Of a DNA stretch of 28,696 bases, positions 7,910 through 16,306 are shown piece after piece (the stretch's first letter is position 1; each line of letters begins with the position of its first letter). The notes under the pieces are model-generated. The model saw only the letters and a program-made list of their open reading frames with translations, searched no databases and was not told the DNA's origin. The DNA is from Methanosphaera sp. rholeuAM6. Lineage in GTDB: Archaea > Methanobacteriota > Methanobacteria > Methanobacteriales > Methanobacteriaceae. The stretch is from NCBI GenBank assembly GCA_003266105.1, contig MVAA01000073.1, positions 18,743 to 47,438 of the forward strand. The letters are read 5' to 3'. The translations under genes and the position numbers were made by a program.

Positions 7910-8416
7910 TTGAAAATTGAAATATACGAATTAACAGAAAAGAATTTACAACAATATGAAATAGAAGATTTTCTATTCAAGATGATTAAAACATGCTACG
8001 GTTTAGATTACGTGCCTGAATTTCATAAAGATGTAAAAAACCTTAATGAATACTACATTCGTCCGAAAAAGAATACTTTCCTCTTTGCAATAGATTCCGA
8101 CAATGACCAAATAGTAGGAACATGTGGAATACGTGGATATGACAAAAACTATAAAATAAAAGACAGAAAATACAACTGTGAAAATACTGCAAGCATATGG
8201 AGACTGTTGGTAGACCCAGAGTACAGACACAATGGAATAGCTACAAAAATGCTGGAAAAAATAGAAAACTTCTGCGAAGACAAGTACAAAGAAATATACC
8301 TTCACACACAAAAAGACAGTTATGGAGCACTGCCTTTCTGGTTAAACAGAGAATACAAGATTGTTGAAGAAGTCAACGACGAATACGGAACCATTCATCT
8401 GGAAAAAATATTATAA
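7910..8416 (+). CDS. GNAT-family N-acetyltransferase, copy 2
   Basis: A 168-aa paralogue of the preceding gene, collinear from the first residue (KIEIYEL against NIEIMEL). It keeps the canonical acetyl-CoA loop R106-H-N-G109-I-A111 and the shared LHTQKDSYGALPFWL segment. The substrate is unknown. The start is TTG at 7910: the ribosome site GGTGAT (7900-7905) lies 4 bases upstream, the same geometry as in copy 1, and this gives matching N-termini. An in-frame GTG at 7901 lies within that site and is rejected. The 123-bp gap from copy 1 shows no clear promoter, so the two may be one transcript. The genes look like a tandem duplication. Confidence 0.87.
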   Translation: MKIEIYELTEKNLQQYEIEDFLFKMIKTCYGLDYVPEFHKDVKNLNEYYIRPKKNTFLFAIDSDNDQIVGTCGIRGYDKNYKIKDRKYNCENTASIWRLLVDPEYRHNGIATKMLEKIENFCEDKYKEIYLHTQKDSYGALPFWLNREYKIVEEVNDEYGTIHLEKIL

Positions 8417-8475
8417 TCAAAAAATAACTTAACCTCCAAACAATCACTTTTTTAGAGCATTATATATAAAAATAG

Positions 8476-8505
8476 TAAAAAAAGGTTATAAAGGGTTTAA
8501 AACCT
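8476..8505 (-). terminator. Terminator region of ABC operon 1
   Basis: Beyond the stop codon of the last ABC gene (8506) there is a near-palindrome AAAGGGTTTAAAACCTTT (8490-8507), then an A7 run at 8477-8483, which reads as T7 on the transcribed strand. A T-run at 8449-8454 could end the convergent GNAT transcript. Confidence 0.4.
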
Positions 8506-9111
8506 TTAATCCGTTATATCTGATAAATAAACCATTTCATCAGAAATCCTGTTGATTAATCTTTTATCATGACTAACTAATAGTACACCAACATTATTCT
8601 CACGAGCAACAGTTAACAAACTTTCCCATATCTGTACCTGTGTAACTGCATCAAGCATTGTACTAATCTCATCAGCAATAATAAATTTTGTCTTAGGATT
8701 TAAAGCCCTTAATATGCTAAAACGTTGCAATTCCCCACCAGACAGTTCAGAAGGATATCGTTTAAACCATTCTTTTTTAATACCGAATTCATTTAGAATC
8801 TTTTCATCAGGCATCCATGATTCTTCCAGTACATCCTTCATTTTCCAACGAGGATTCATGACTTTTTCAGGATGCTGATAGATTAACTGGATAGGATTAT
8901 AACCACCATTATGCTTTTGACCATTAACAGTTACTTCACCCTCATAATCAGTGATAAATCCAGTTAATATCTTACAAAGCGTACTTTTACCAGAACCACT
9001 ATCTCCAAACAATCCGATTACCTGATTATTATTCATTTCAAAATTCAAATTTTGAAGAATTTTATGAGAACCATAACCAAAACTAACTTTTTCAGCTTTC
9101 ATAACATCCAT
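8506..9111 (-). CDS. ABC transporter ATPase, DppF/NikE type (system 1)
   Basis: One of the two cytoplasmic ATPases of a dipeptide/oligopeptide/nickel-class importer. In numbering from an upstream ATG at 9123, Walker A GDSGSGKST is at 40-48, Q-loop Q83, signature LSGGELQR 127-134, Walker B FIIADE 147-152 and switch histidine H185; subtract 4 for the start chosen here. At 201 aa it is short: it stops soon after the H-loop and lacks the C-terminal oligo-HPY extension of its partner. ATG at 9111 is chosen because GGTGA (9117-9121) lies 5 bases before it and the N-terminus then matches the system 2 homologue. It begins 1 base after the stop of the preceding ATPase gene, which implies translational coupling. 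Confidence 0.92.
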   Translation of the reverse strand: MDVMKAEKVSFGYGSHKILQNLNFEMNNNQVIGLFGDSGSGKSTLCKILTGFITDYEGEVTVNGQKHNGGYNPIQLIYQHPEKVMNPRWKMKDVLEESWMPDEKILNEFGIKKEWFKRYPSELSGGELQRFSILRALNPKTKFIIADEISTMLDAVTQVQIWESLLTVARENNVGVLLVSHDKRLINRISDEMVYLSDITD

Positions 9112-9112
9112 A

Positions 9113-10063
9113 TTATTCACCATCCACCAAAGGATTAAAACATCTAATTACAGTTCCATTAACCTCACGAAGTTCAGGTAATTCATAATGACATTCTCTA
9201 ACCTGATACGGACAGTTTTCATGATATGGACATCCTTTAGGAATATGCAGATAAGAAGGCTGATGACCTTCCGTAAGTTCAAATTCTGTTTCAGGAAGAG
9301 CCCTATAAAGAGATCTTGTATAAGGATGTAACAGTTTCTCACCTTCTCCTGAGAAATTTTTAGTATCGGTTACTTCTATTACATAACCAAGGTACAATAT
9401 TGCTATTCTATCACTAGTTTCTATAGCCGTATGGATATCATGGGTAATCAATATCATTCCAATACCCTTTTCCTTAAGTTCAATAAGGTTATTGATTGTT
9501 TCTTCAACTGCCTGTTCATCAAGACCAGGAGTAGGTTCATCAGCAATAATTATCTCCGGATCATTCAATAAGGCTGTGGATATTAGAACTTTACGTGCCA
9601 TTCCACCGGACAATTGGAATGGATACATATCATCAACATTTTCAGCTAATTTATATTGATTAAAAATTTCTCTTTGTTTTTTCATCAATTTCTGTTTTTC
9701 TTCCTCGTTATTGGTGTAACCTATGGCCTGATCTTTAACTTTCATCAGAGGATTTAAATTGTTGACGGACTGTGGAATAAAACTTATTACATTACCACGA
9801 AGTTGTTCTTTTAACTCATCATCCATTTCTTTTCCCTTATATCGTATGCTACCTGAGACCTTAGCATTTGTTGGCAATATGCCAAGAATTGCGTGTGCAA
9901 GTAGGCTTTTTCCTGAACCGCTAGAACCGAGAACCGCTAATATTTCATGATCATCAACATCCATTGTCAAATCTGATAATACCGTTAGTTCTCTCTGTTC
10001 AAGACCTTTGAAATATTGTGAGAAAGAAATTGATAACTTTTCTACTTCCAATAGTTTACTCAT
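9113..10063 (-). CDS. ABC transporter ATPase, DppD/NikD type (system 1)
   Basis: A 316-aa ATPase partner of the importer. Walker A GSSGSGKS is at 46-53, signature LSGGMARK 151-158, Walker B IIIADEP 172-178 and switch His 208. The C-terminal extension carries HPYTRSL and the oligo-HPY cysteine set C278, C284, C291 and C308 (in CPYHENCPYQVREC and IRCF), a pattern associated with an iron-sulfur cluster in related OppD/DppD proteins. LSGGMARK differs from the more usual LSGGMRQR and is shared with system 2. ATG at 10063 is chosen over GTG at 10072: GGTG lies about 6 bases before it and the N-terminus matches the paralogue. The gap to the upstream permease gene is 9 bases. Confidence 0.93.
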   Translation of the reverse strand: MSKLLEVEKLSISFSQYFKGLEQRELTVLSDLTMDVDDHEILAVLGSSGSGKSLLAHAILGILPTNAKVSGSIRYKGKEMDDELKEQLRGNVISFIPQSVNNLNPLMKVKDQAIGYTNNEEEKQKLMKKQREIFNQYKLAENVDDMYPFQLSGGMARKVLISTALLNDPEIIIADEPTPGLDEQAVEETINNLIELKEKGIGMILITHDIHTAIETSDRIAILYLGYVIEVTDTKNFSGEGEKLLHPYTRSLYRALPETEFELTEGHQPSYLHIPKGCPYHENCPYQVRECHYELPELREVNGTVIRCFNPLVDGE

Positions 10064-10072
10064 TCTTAACAC

Positions 10073-10936
10073 CTACTCTTGTGCACTTTGTGGATCTAAT
10101 AATTTATGCACATTTTCTCCTATTAAATCAAATAGCAATACTAGGAATAATAATGCTAATCCCGGATAGAATGCTAACCACCAGTATCCCATGCTTAAGT
10201 ATTTCATTGATTCCGATAATATTATACCGATTGCCGGTTCATGAGCCGGTAAACCAAAACCTAAGAACGAAATACTTGCTTCGTGCATGATAGCGTGAGG
10301 GAACATTAAAATTACTCCTACAATGATTTGAGAAATAATTAATGGGAATATATGTTTCTTGGCTATCCACATTTTAGACTTTCCAAATTCAGTTGACAAT
10401 TTAATGTATTCACTGGTATTAATCTTCTTGATTTCTGCTCTTAAAACCCTTGCCAGTGGTGTCCAGTGAGTTAAACCAACAGCCATAACTACACCATAAT
10501 ATCCCCCACCGAAAGCTAGAGAAACCAATATAATCAATAGTATATGTGGTATTGAACCGAATAAATCGATTACTGCTGTTACTGCTTCATCCACTATTGT
10601 GTTAACACTTGAAAATACACCTAACAATATTGCTATTATTGTACTTATTATTGAAGCAAATGCTCCTACTCCAATACTTATTCCAAGACCCAATAAGGTA
10701 CGCATAAACATATCTCTACCCATCCAATCTGTTCCAAACCAATGTTCAAAGGATGGAGGTTGATTGATGTTGTAGAAGTTACTTGTCAATACAGCTGTAT
10801 GGTCGATTAAATAATTACTCACAAATACTGAGAATAGTATTAAAAATGCTATACCAATGATTAAAAGAGTTTTAGTTCTTAAATTCAGATTTAAGAATTT
10901 CTTATGTTTTTCTTCAGTTTTTGTCAAAGCTCTCAT
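10073..10936 (-). CDS. ABC transporter permease, DppC/NikC type (system 1)
   Basis: A 287-aa membrane permease that pairs with the DppB-type subunit. It has an N-terminal helix (about 18-42), the conserved post-helix segment PPSFEHWFGTDWMGRDMF of DppC proteins, and five further hydrophobic segments. The ATPase-coupling loop is near EFGKSKMWIAKKHIFPLI. The C-terminal DppC motif MHEASISFLGFGLPAHEPA is intact, as is the terminal KLLDP. ATG at 10936 is chosen; it overlaps the end of the upstream permease gene by 23 bases, as in system 2. An upstream TTG at 10960 has no better support. Substrate cannot be read from the permease. Confidence 0.92.
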   Translation of the reverse strand: MRALTKTEEKHKKFLNLNLRTKTLLIIGIAFLILFSVFVSNYLIDHTAVLTSNFYNINQPPSFEHWFGTDWMGRDMFMRTLLGLGISIGVGAFASIISTIIAILLGVFSSVNTIVDEAVTAVIDLFGSIPHILLIILVSLAFGGGYYGVVMAVGLTHWTPLARVLRAEIKKINTSEYIKLSTEFGKSKMWIAKKHIFPLIISQIIVGVILMFPHAIMHEASISFLGFGLPAHEPAIGIILSESMKYLSMGYWWLAFYPGLALLFLVLLFDLIGENVHKLLDPQSAQE

Positions 10937-11906
10937 TCTCCCTAATTCTTGGATCAACAAAGTAGTACATTACATCTGCCAACGTATTTCCAACAAATAC
11001 GAATACTGCACTTACTAGAACTATTCCCAGCAGTAATGTAACGTCACTTTTTAGTCCTGCTGCTACAGCTGTTTGTCCTATTCCAGGATAAGAAAATACC
11101 TGTTCTACTAAAACTGCTCCACCAAATAATTCTGCGAAGTTTTGGAACTGAAGCGTTAAAGCAGGTAATAAAATATTTCTTAATGCCTGTCTTTCAATTA
11201 ATGGCCATCCGGATTCTCCTCTTGCACGTGCAAATAGAATATAATCTGTGGATAAAACATTTACCAGTTCATTACGTGTATACATTGCAATAGGTGCAAC
11301 TCCAACTAAACTTAATGTTAACGTTGGTAATACCAGTCTCGCAAGCCATTGCCATATCGTTGCATCAGTATTTAACGTCCCAATAGCTACACTCATACCT
11401 ATCGGGAACCATCCCAGCTCTACCGAGAATATAATTAGTATCACCAATCCTATCCAGAAAGATGGAGCTGATTGTAAAACATAACAATAAACCTTGACGG
11501 CCTTATCAATCCAGCCACCTTTGTTTTTACCGGCAACAACTCCCAGTCCAAATCCTATAAGTCCACTTATTACCCATGATATTGCCATCAACACAAAAGA
11601 TGCCATGAATCTTTCTATAATAACATCAACTACAGGTACACGATATATTAAAGAAGTACCTAAGTTACCTTGTAATAAGTTTACTAACCAACCCCATACT
11701 TTAGTAGTTAATGGTTGATTCACACCCCAATATTGTTCTAGAATCATTCTTTGTTCGGGACTAACTACCGCTTGTTTAAGGTAAGCGTTTACAGGATCAA
11801 TAGGAGATAATTCAAGTAATATGAAACTAAAAATAGCTACTGCTAACATTAAAACGATAAAATGAATTGCTTTATTTCTAATAAATTTTTTTGTTCTATT
11901 ATTCAA
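10914..11906 (-). CDS. ABC transporter permease, DppB/NikB type (system 1)
   Basis: A 330-aa permease. It has an N-terminal helix (about 15-31), the family's PINPV-like region here reading LSPIDPVNAY, then WGVNQPLTTKVWGWL and about five more helices. The coupling EAA-like loop is ARARGESGWPLIERQALRNI, followed by LPALTLQFQNFAELFGGAVL and the typical VEQVFSYPGIGQ. It ends ADVMYYFVDPRIRENE. The start is TTG at 11906: GGAGGG (11914-11919) lies 8 bases upstream and no ATG fits. It follows the binding-protein gene after a 60-base gap that holds a hairpin, so its level is probably set below that of the binding protein. Confidence 0.92.
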   Translation of the reverse strand: MNNRTKKFIRNKAIHFIVLMLAVAIFSFILLELSPIDPVNAYLKQAVVSPEQRMILEQYWGVNQPLTTKVWGWLVNLLQGNLGTSLIYRVPVVDVIIERFMASFVLMAISWVISGLIGFGLGVVAGKNKGGWIDKAVKVYCYVLQSAPSFWIGLVILIIFSVELGWFPIGMSVAIGTLNTDATIWQWLARLVLPTLTLSLVGVAPIAMYTRNELVNVLSTDYILFARARGESGWPLIERQALRNILLPALTLQFQNFAELFGGAVLVEQVFSYPGIGQTAVAAGLKSDVTLLLGIVLVSAVFVFVGNTLADVMYYFVDPRIRENESFDKN

Positions 11907-11935
11907 AAATAAAACCCTCCTATAAAAAAAAATAA

Positions 11936-11964
11936 AAATTAAAAGTGTAAAAAACTTTTAATTT
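11936..11964 (-). terminator. Intercistronic hairpin between binding-protein and permease genes (system 1)
   Basis: A perfect 11-bp stem (11936-11946 paired with 11954-11964) with a 7-base loop begins directly after the binding-protein stop codon. Such hairpins usually cause partial termination or protect the upstream mRNA, giving more binding protein than permease. System 2 has one at the same place. Confidence 0.55.
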
Positions 11965-11966
11965 AT

Positions 11967-13607
11967 CTAACTTGTGGAATTAGTTGTTCGGGTCCAGTCA
12001 AGGATATTACAGTAGTAATCTTGACCTAATTTAGACAAGGTTCCCATGTCAATATCATCTTTGACGAAGTATCCGAAGTGGTTATCTGCTGCCCATAACC
12101 ATGGTGCATCAGCATTAGGACCGAATCCTGCTCCGCTTCCCGTGTATGCTGCTTTACTCCAGTATTGATATGCATCTTCTAGCGTTCCTGCATTCATACC
12201 TTGATCAAGGATTGCATCTACTTCTGAACTGTTATAAGCATTAGGGTTTCTGTAATCTGAATCAAGTAATTCTTCAGGAGTTTTACTGTGGTATTGTTGA
12301 TATACTGCACTGTATGGGTTGTCAGATGATTGTTGCATTACTACTGCCTGTGAATACATTTTTGTGTAAATTGTATCCCAGTCTGCAGATTGTAATACTA
12401 CTTCAATACCTAAGTCTTTTGCTTGTTCTGAGATAATTGTTGCTAAGGATTGTCTGTCTTGTTTGTTTGGTGGATAGTATACTTCAAATGAAGCTCTTAC
12501 TCCATCTTTTTCTCTTATTCCATCACCATCGGTATCTACCCATCCAGCTTCTTCCAGTATTTTTTTAGCTTCATCCGGTTGGTTATCAGTTACTTTTGCT
12601 TGTTCGTTAGCAAATGGTAATGAATCCACTCCAGTGTATTCTGGTTTACCGAATCCTTTATATACTGATTCAACGATTTCTTGACGGTTTATACCAATAT
12701 TTAAAGCTTTTCTTATTGCTGGATCGCTGGTTACGTTGTTTCCAATAGGACTTCCAGCATCTGCAGTTGTTAATCCAGTGTCTGGTAAGTATGGTAAGGA
12801 GAATCCTTGTGCTCTAGGACTTTCGAATTCTACTAAATTGTATCCTTCCACTTCTTCACCATATGCAGAGATAGGTACTTCAGCAACGTCTATTTCACCA
12901 GATTTTACTAGCTGTAAGACGTTGTCTTCTTCAGGGAAGACCATGGTTATCTGTTTAAAGTATGGTTCTTTACCATAATACTCATCATTATATTCAAATA
13001 TTGCCTGTTGTCCTTTGTCCCATTGTTTTAGTTTATATGGTCCTGAACCTACAGGGTTTGCACCATAGGTTTCGTTGTTATAATCTTTTTCCGGAACAAT
13101 ACCAACATATCTTAAATCATAAATGAATGTTGATTGTGGTTTTGCGAGTTTGAATTCTACTGTGGTGTCATCAACAGCTTTTGCTTCTTCAAGGTTTGTA
13201 AGGTCAAGTTCTCCATCACTTACCTTTGCTTCGTTGAATGTGAAAGCTACGTCGTTTGCTGTTAATTTGTCACCGTTTGTGAATTTAACATCGTCTCTAA
13301 TTTTAACTGTCCATGTTAATCTATCTGAACTAATACTATAATCCGTTGCTAAATCATTTACAAAACTACCATTTTCATCTGAACCAAATAATGTACTTTG
13401 TACTAAAGGATTAAAGTTTAAATGCCCATTACCCCATCCGGTCAATGGATTAAATCCTGTTTCTGGCTCTCCTGTATGTCCAGGTACTGTTAATACGATG
13501 TGAGTTGGATCATCATCGGATGTGTTACCTAGCATTGAGGATGCTGCGATGATAGCTATGAGAATAACAACAACTGCTATTATAGCATACTTTATTTTGT
13601 TATCCAT
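11967..13607 (-). CDS. ABC transporter substrate-binding protein, peptide/nickel class (system 1)
   Basis: A 546-aa SBP_bac_5-family protein. A short basic N-terminus and hydrophobic stretch (about 7-30) form a signal anchor; there is no lipobox Cys, so it is probably tethered by an uncleaved helix or secreted. The mature part starts with GHTGEPETGFNPLTGW and shows family landmarks FVNDLATDY, ANDVAFTF, NPVGSGPYKLKQW and DPAIRKALNIGINRQEIV. DTDGDGIREKDG is the usual calcium-like loop. The ligand may be a peptide, nickel or a metal chelate; methanogens need much nickel, but sequence alone does not decide. ATG at 13607 is chosen (GGAG 9 bases upstream, N-terminus like system 2) over ATGs further upstream. 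It is first in a five-gene operon controlled by the GTAATAC array at 13649-13800. Confidence 0.9.
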   Translation of the reverse strand: MDNKIKYAIIAVVVILIAIIAASSMLGNTSDDDPTHIVLTVPGHTGEPETGFNPLTGWGNGHLNFNPLVQSTLFGSDENGSFVNDLATDYSISSDRLTWTVKIRDDVKFTNGDKLTANDVAFTFNEAKVSDGELDLTNLEEAKAVDDTTVEFKLAKPQSTFIYDLRYVGIVPEKDYNNETYGANPVGSGPYKLKQWDKGQQAIFEYNDEYYGKEPYFKQITMVFPEEDNVLQLVKSGEIDVAEVPISAYGEEVEGYNLVEFESPRAQGFSLPYLPDTGLTTADAGSPIGNNVTSDPAIRKALNIGINRQEIVESVYKGFGKPEYTGVDSLPFANEQAKVTDNQPDEAKKILEEAGWVDTDGDGIREKDGVRASFEVYYPPNKQDRQSLATIISEQAKDLGIEVVLQSADWDTIYTKMYSQAVVMQQSSDNPYSAVYQQYHSKTPEELLDSDYRNPNAYNSSEVDAILDQGMNAGTLEDAYQYWSKAAYTGSGAGFGPNADAPWLWAADNHFGYFVKDDIDMGTLSKLGQDYYCNILDWTRTTNSTS

Positions 13608-13648
13608 AGTTATTTTCTCCATAAACATGCTGATTAAGAACAATAGAA

Positions 13649-13800
13649 GTAATACTTTTTAATGGATTTTTCCTTTTAAAGTAATACATATCTTCTATAT
13701 CTTAATACATAGGTTTAGGTTTATCTTAAATTGTATTTAAATATTACGAAAAATGATATGTGTATTACTTTTTAACGTGTTATTTAAATATGAGTAATAC
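13649..13800. promoter_or_regulatory. GTAATAC operator array upstream of ABC system 1
   Basis: Heptamer starts: GTAATAC 13649, GTAATAC 13681, TTAATAC 13702, ATATTAC 13741, GTATTAC 13762, GTAATAC 13794. Spacings are 32, 21, 39, 21 and 32 bp, a mirror-like pattern. The sites nearest the gene overlap A/T-rich TATA-like sequence on the minus strand (TTAAAAAGTATTAC), which suits repression. The array before system 2 repeats the same offsets within 1 bp. Confidence 0.7.
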
Positions 13801-13843
13801 TTTTTAGGTAAAAAATAACAAAAAATTAATAAAAATAGTATAG

Positions 13844-13868
13844 AAAAAAACTTTTAAAAAAAAATAAA
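13844..13868 (-). terminator. T-rich terminator of ABC operon 2
   Basis: On the minus strand two T-runs (about seven and nine T residues) separated by AAAAG-like sequence lie just beyond the stop of the last gene of system 2 (13883). They separate operon 2 from the regulatory array of operon 1. Confidence 0.4.
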
Positions 13869-13882
13869 GAAGAAATGAAAGA

Positions 13883-14494
13883 TTATAACTTATTGATTTC
13901 ATTAAATAATAAAATATCATCAGCTATAACTTCAAGTAATTCCTTATCATGGCTAACTGCAAGGATACCTATTTTATTTTGCTTACAATAATCCAATAAT
14001 GCATCCCATATCTGTACCTGCGTAACGGCATCAAGCATAGTACTAATTTCATCAGCAATAATGAATTTAGTTTTTGGATTCAATGCACGTAAAATACTGA
14101 AACGCTGCAATTCACCACCAGATAATTCATTAGGCCATCTTCCAAGCCAATTATCTTTTAAACCAAAAGTATCCATAAGTTCTTGAGGAGGATTCCAAGA
14201 TTCAGAAAGAACTTTATGCATTTTCCATTTGGGATTCATTGTCTTTTCAGGATGTTGAAAAATCAATTGTATTGGATAAAAATCCTTCGTTTCAATTAAA
14301 TTATTATCTAAAGTAACTGTTCCGGTATAATTTTTGATATAACCTGATATTACCTTACAAAGAGTACTTTTTCCACTACCACTATCACCCATTAAACCAA
14401 TTACCTTATTATCCGGTATGGAAATTGAAAGATTTTTTAAAATTGGTTTATTCTTTTTATAAGCATAAGATATATTATTTGCATTAAGATACAT
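13883..14494 (-). CDS. ABC transporter ATPase, DppF/NikE type (system 2)
   Basis: A 203-aa ATPase, collinear with its system 1 homologue. Walker A GDSGSGKST is at 36-44, Q-loop Q80, signature LSGGELQR 124-131, Walker B FIIADE 144-149 and switch His 182. The run LSGGELQRFSILRALNPKTK through ADEISTMLDAVTQVQIW is identical in both copies. Like system 1 it lacks the C-terminal extension. ATG at 14494 follows GGAGGT by 7 bases and lies directly after the stop codon of the preceding ATPase gene. It is the last gene of operon 2. Confidence 0.93.
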   Translation of the reverse strand: MYLNANNISYAYKKNKPILKNLSISIPDNKVIGLMGDSGSGKSTLCKVISGYIKNYTGTVTLDNNLIETKDFYPIQLIFQHPEKTMNPKWKMHKVLSESWNPPQELMDTFGLKDNWLGRWPNELSGGELQRFSILRALNPKTKFIIADEISTMLDAVTQVQIWDALLDYCKQNKIGILAVSHDKELLEVIADDILLFNEINKL

Positions 14495-15436
14495 CTAATT
14501 TACCTCCTTATCAAAGTTATGACAACGAATCATAATACCATTATGATCAATCAAATCGGGTTTATTATTCTGACAAATATCACTTCTGATAGGACAGTTT
14601 TCAAAGTAAGGACATCCATCAACCTCTTCTAATGGTTGAACTCCACTGGTTAACTTAAAACCATTTCTAGGTAATGCTTCAATCAATGACTTTGTGTATG
14701 GATGTAATAACTTATTTACATCATTGAAATTTTCAGCTTTATTAATTTCTATAACATATCCAGAATAGAATATTGCAATTCTATCAGCAGTTTTTAATGC
14801 AACATCAATTTCGTGAGTGATAAGTAAAACGCCTTTACCTTCTTGGGCCAATCTTTTTATATCATTAATTGTTTCATTTACACTTGCTTGATCAAGACCT
14901 GGTGTTGGTTCATCAGCAACTACCAATTCAGGATCGGACAATAATGCAGTAGATAATAAAACTTTTCGTGCCATACCTCCAGATAATTCAAAAGGATACA
15001 TGTCACCTACTTCTTCAGCTAAACCATATTTTTCAAAGATTTCCTTTTGATGTTTAAGAGCTTTTTCTTTCTCTTCATCTTTAACATCCCCAATTGCCTG
15101 TTCACGGACCTTCATTAACGGATCAAGAAAATTAACTGACTGTGGTATAAGACAAATATGTTCGCCACGTAATTCCTCTTTCTTTTCTTGTGTCAACACT
15201 TCTCCCTTGAATGAGATAGTTCCATCACATTGACCATTTTCAGGCAGAATTCCTAAAATGGCGTGTGCTAATAAACTTTTTCCTGAACCACTGGATCCAA
15301 GTATTGCAACTACTTCTCCTTCTTTAACACTTAAACTTAAATCAGAGATTACTTTTAGTATATGTTGCTGTAATCCTTGGACATATTGAGTAAATGAAAT
15401 TGAAACATTTTGTACTGTTAATAAATCATTTTCCAT
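14495..15436 (-). CDS. ABC transporter ATPase, DppD/NikD type (system 2)
   Basis: A 313-aa ATPase. Walker A is in LGSSGSGKS (47-54), signature LSGGMARK 151-158, Walker B LVVADEP 171-177 and switch His 208. The oligo-HPY extension has HPYTKSL and cysteines C275, C281, C288 and C305, in the same spacing as system 1, suggesting a conserved metal site. The linker between the Walker A region and the signature (KKEELRGEHICLIPQS) also follows the system 1 copy. ATG at 15436 follows GAGGT (about 15442-15447, minus strand). It starts 21 bases after the permease C gene. Confidence 0.93.
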   Translation of the reverse strand: MENDLLTVQNVSISFTQYVQGLQQHILKVISDLSLSVKEGEVVAILGSSGSGKSLLAHAILGILPENGQCDGTISFKGEVLTQEKKEELRGEHICLIPQSVNFLDPLMKVREQAIGDVKDEEKEKALKHQKEIFEKYGLAEEVGDMYPFELSGGMARKVLLSTALLSDPELVVADEPTPGLDQASVNETINDIKRLAQEGKGVLLITHEIDVALKTADRIAIFYSGYVIEINKAENFNDVNKLLHPYTKSLIEALPRNGFKLTSGVQPLEEVDGCPYFENCPIRSDICQNNKPDLIDHNGIMIRCHNFDKEVN

Positions 15437-15457
15437 AATATTAACCTCTATTTATGT

Positions 15458-16306
15458 TTATTTTTGTGCTTTAGTTGGATCTAATAATTTTTCTACTTCT
15501 TCTCCAAGTATATCGAACAATAGGACAATTATTAATAACATCACACCTGGGAATACTGCTAACCACCATGCTCCAGTAGTTAGATAACTCATTGATTCAG
15601 AAAGTATAATACCAATAGCAGGTTCATGTGGTGATAAACCAAATCCTAGGAACGTGATACTTGCTTCGTGCATAATTGCGTGAGGGAATATAAGTAATGT
15701 ACCAACAATTACTTGAGTGATTACCAATATTAAAATATGTTCTTTTGCTATCCAGAACTTATTTTTACCAAATTTTTCAGACAACTGAACATATTCTGAA
15801 GTTTGAATTTCTTTAATTTCCACTCTTAATACCCTTGCTAATGATGTCCAATGAGTACATGCTACACCAATAATAACACCCATAGCTCCCTTACCTAAAC
15901 AAATTGAAATCATGATTAATAACAACAAGTGAGGTATTGAAGCGAAAAAATCTATTAACCAAGCAATTAATACATCACCATATTTATTTACACTTGAAAT
16001 GAAAGCCATGATGATTGCAAGAATACTGGATAAAATTGATGCAACTGCTCCGATAAAAATACTTAATCCTAACCCTTTAATTGTTCTTGTTAACATATCT
16101 CTTCCTAACCAATCAGTACCAAATAGATGTTCAAAAGATGGCGGCTGATTGCGTAAAGTGAAATCTGTTAAAATATTTGCTGGGTCAATAGACAAACTTG
16201 AAGCATATACCAATACAAGAAGTAAAACTATTAACCCAATTAAGAGTATTGTTTTTTGTCTTAAATTCATGGAATTTAACGGATTCAATTTACTTAAACT
16301 ACTCAT
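15458..16306 (-). CDS. ABC transporter permease, DppC/NikC type (system 2)
   Basis: A 282-aa permease that is a close paralogue of the system 1 subunit: NQPPSFEHLFGTDWLGRDML after the first helix, KFGKNKFWIAKEHILILVI at the coupling loop, MHEASITFLGFGLSPHEPA and a terminal KLLDP. Six hydrophobic segments are visible. ATG at 16306 is chosen because GGTGAT (16311-16316) lies 4 bases upstream, the spacing seen at several genes here; ATG 16312 and GTG 16315 lie inside that site. It overlaps the end of the DppB-type gene by 8 bases, so translation is probably coupled. Confidence 0.92.
   Translation of the reverse strand: MSSLSKLNPLNSMNLRQKTILLIGLIVLLLVLVYASSLSIDPANILTDFTLRNQPPSFEHLFGTDWLGRDMLTRTIKGLGLSIFIGAVASILSSILAIIMAFISSVNKYGDVLIAWLIDFFASIPHLLLLIMISICLGKGAMGVIIGVACTHWTSLARVLRVEIKEIQTSEYVQLSEKFGKNKFWIAKEHILILVITQVIVGTLLIFPHAIMHEASITFLGFGLSPHEPAIGIILSESMSYLTTGAWWLAVFPGVMLLIIVLLFDILGEEVEKLLDPTKAQK

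Noticed and set aside
11327..12398. Single GTAATAC heptamers inside the permease B gene (11327) and the binding-protein gene (12392).
   Set aside because: They are isolated and show no 32-bp partner, so they are expected chance matches in AT-rich DNA. They show that the heptamer alone is not enough evidence.
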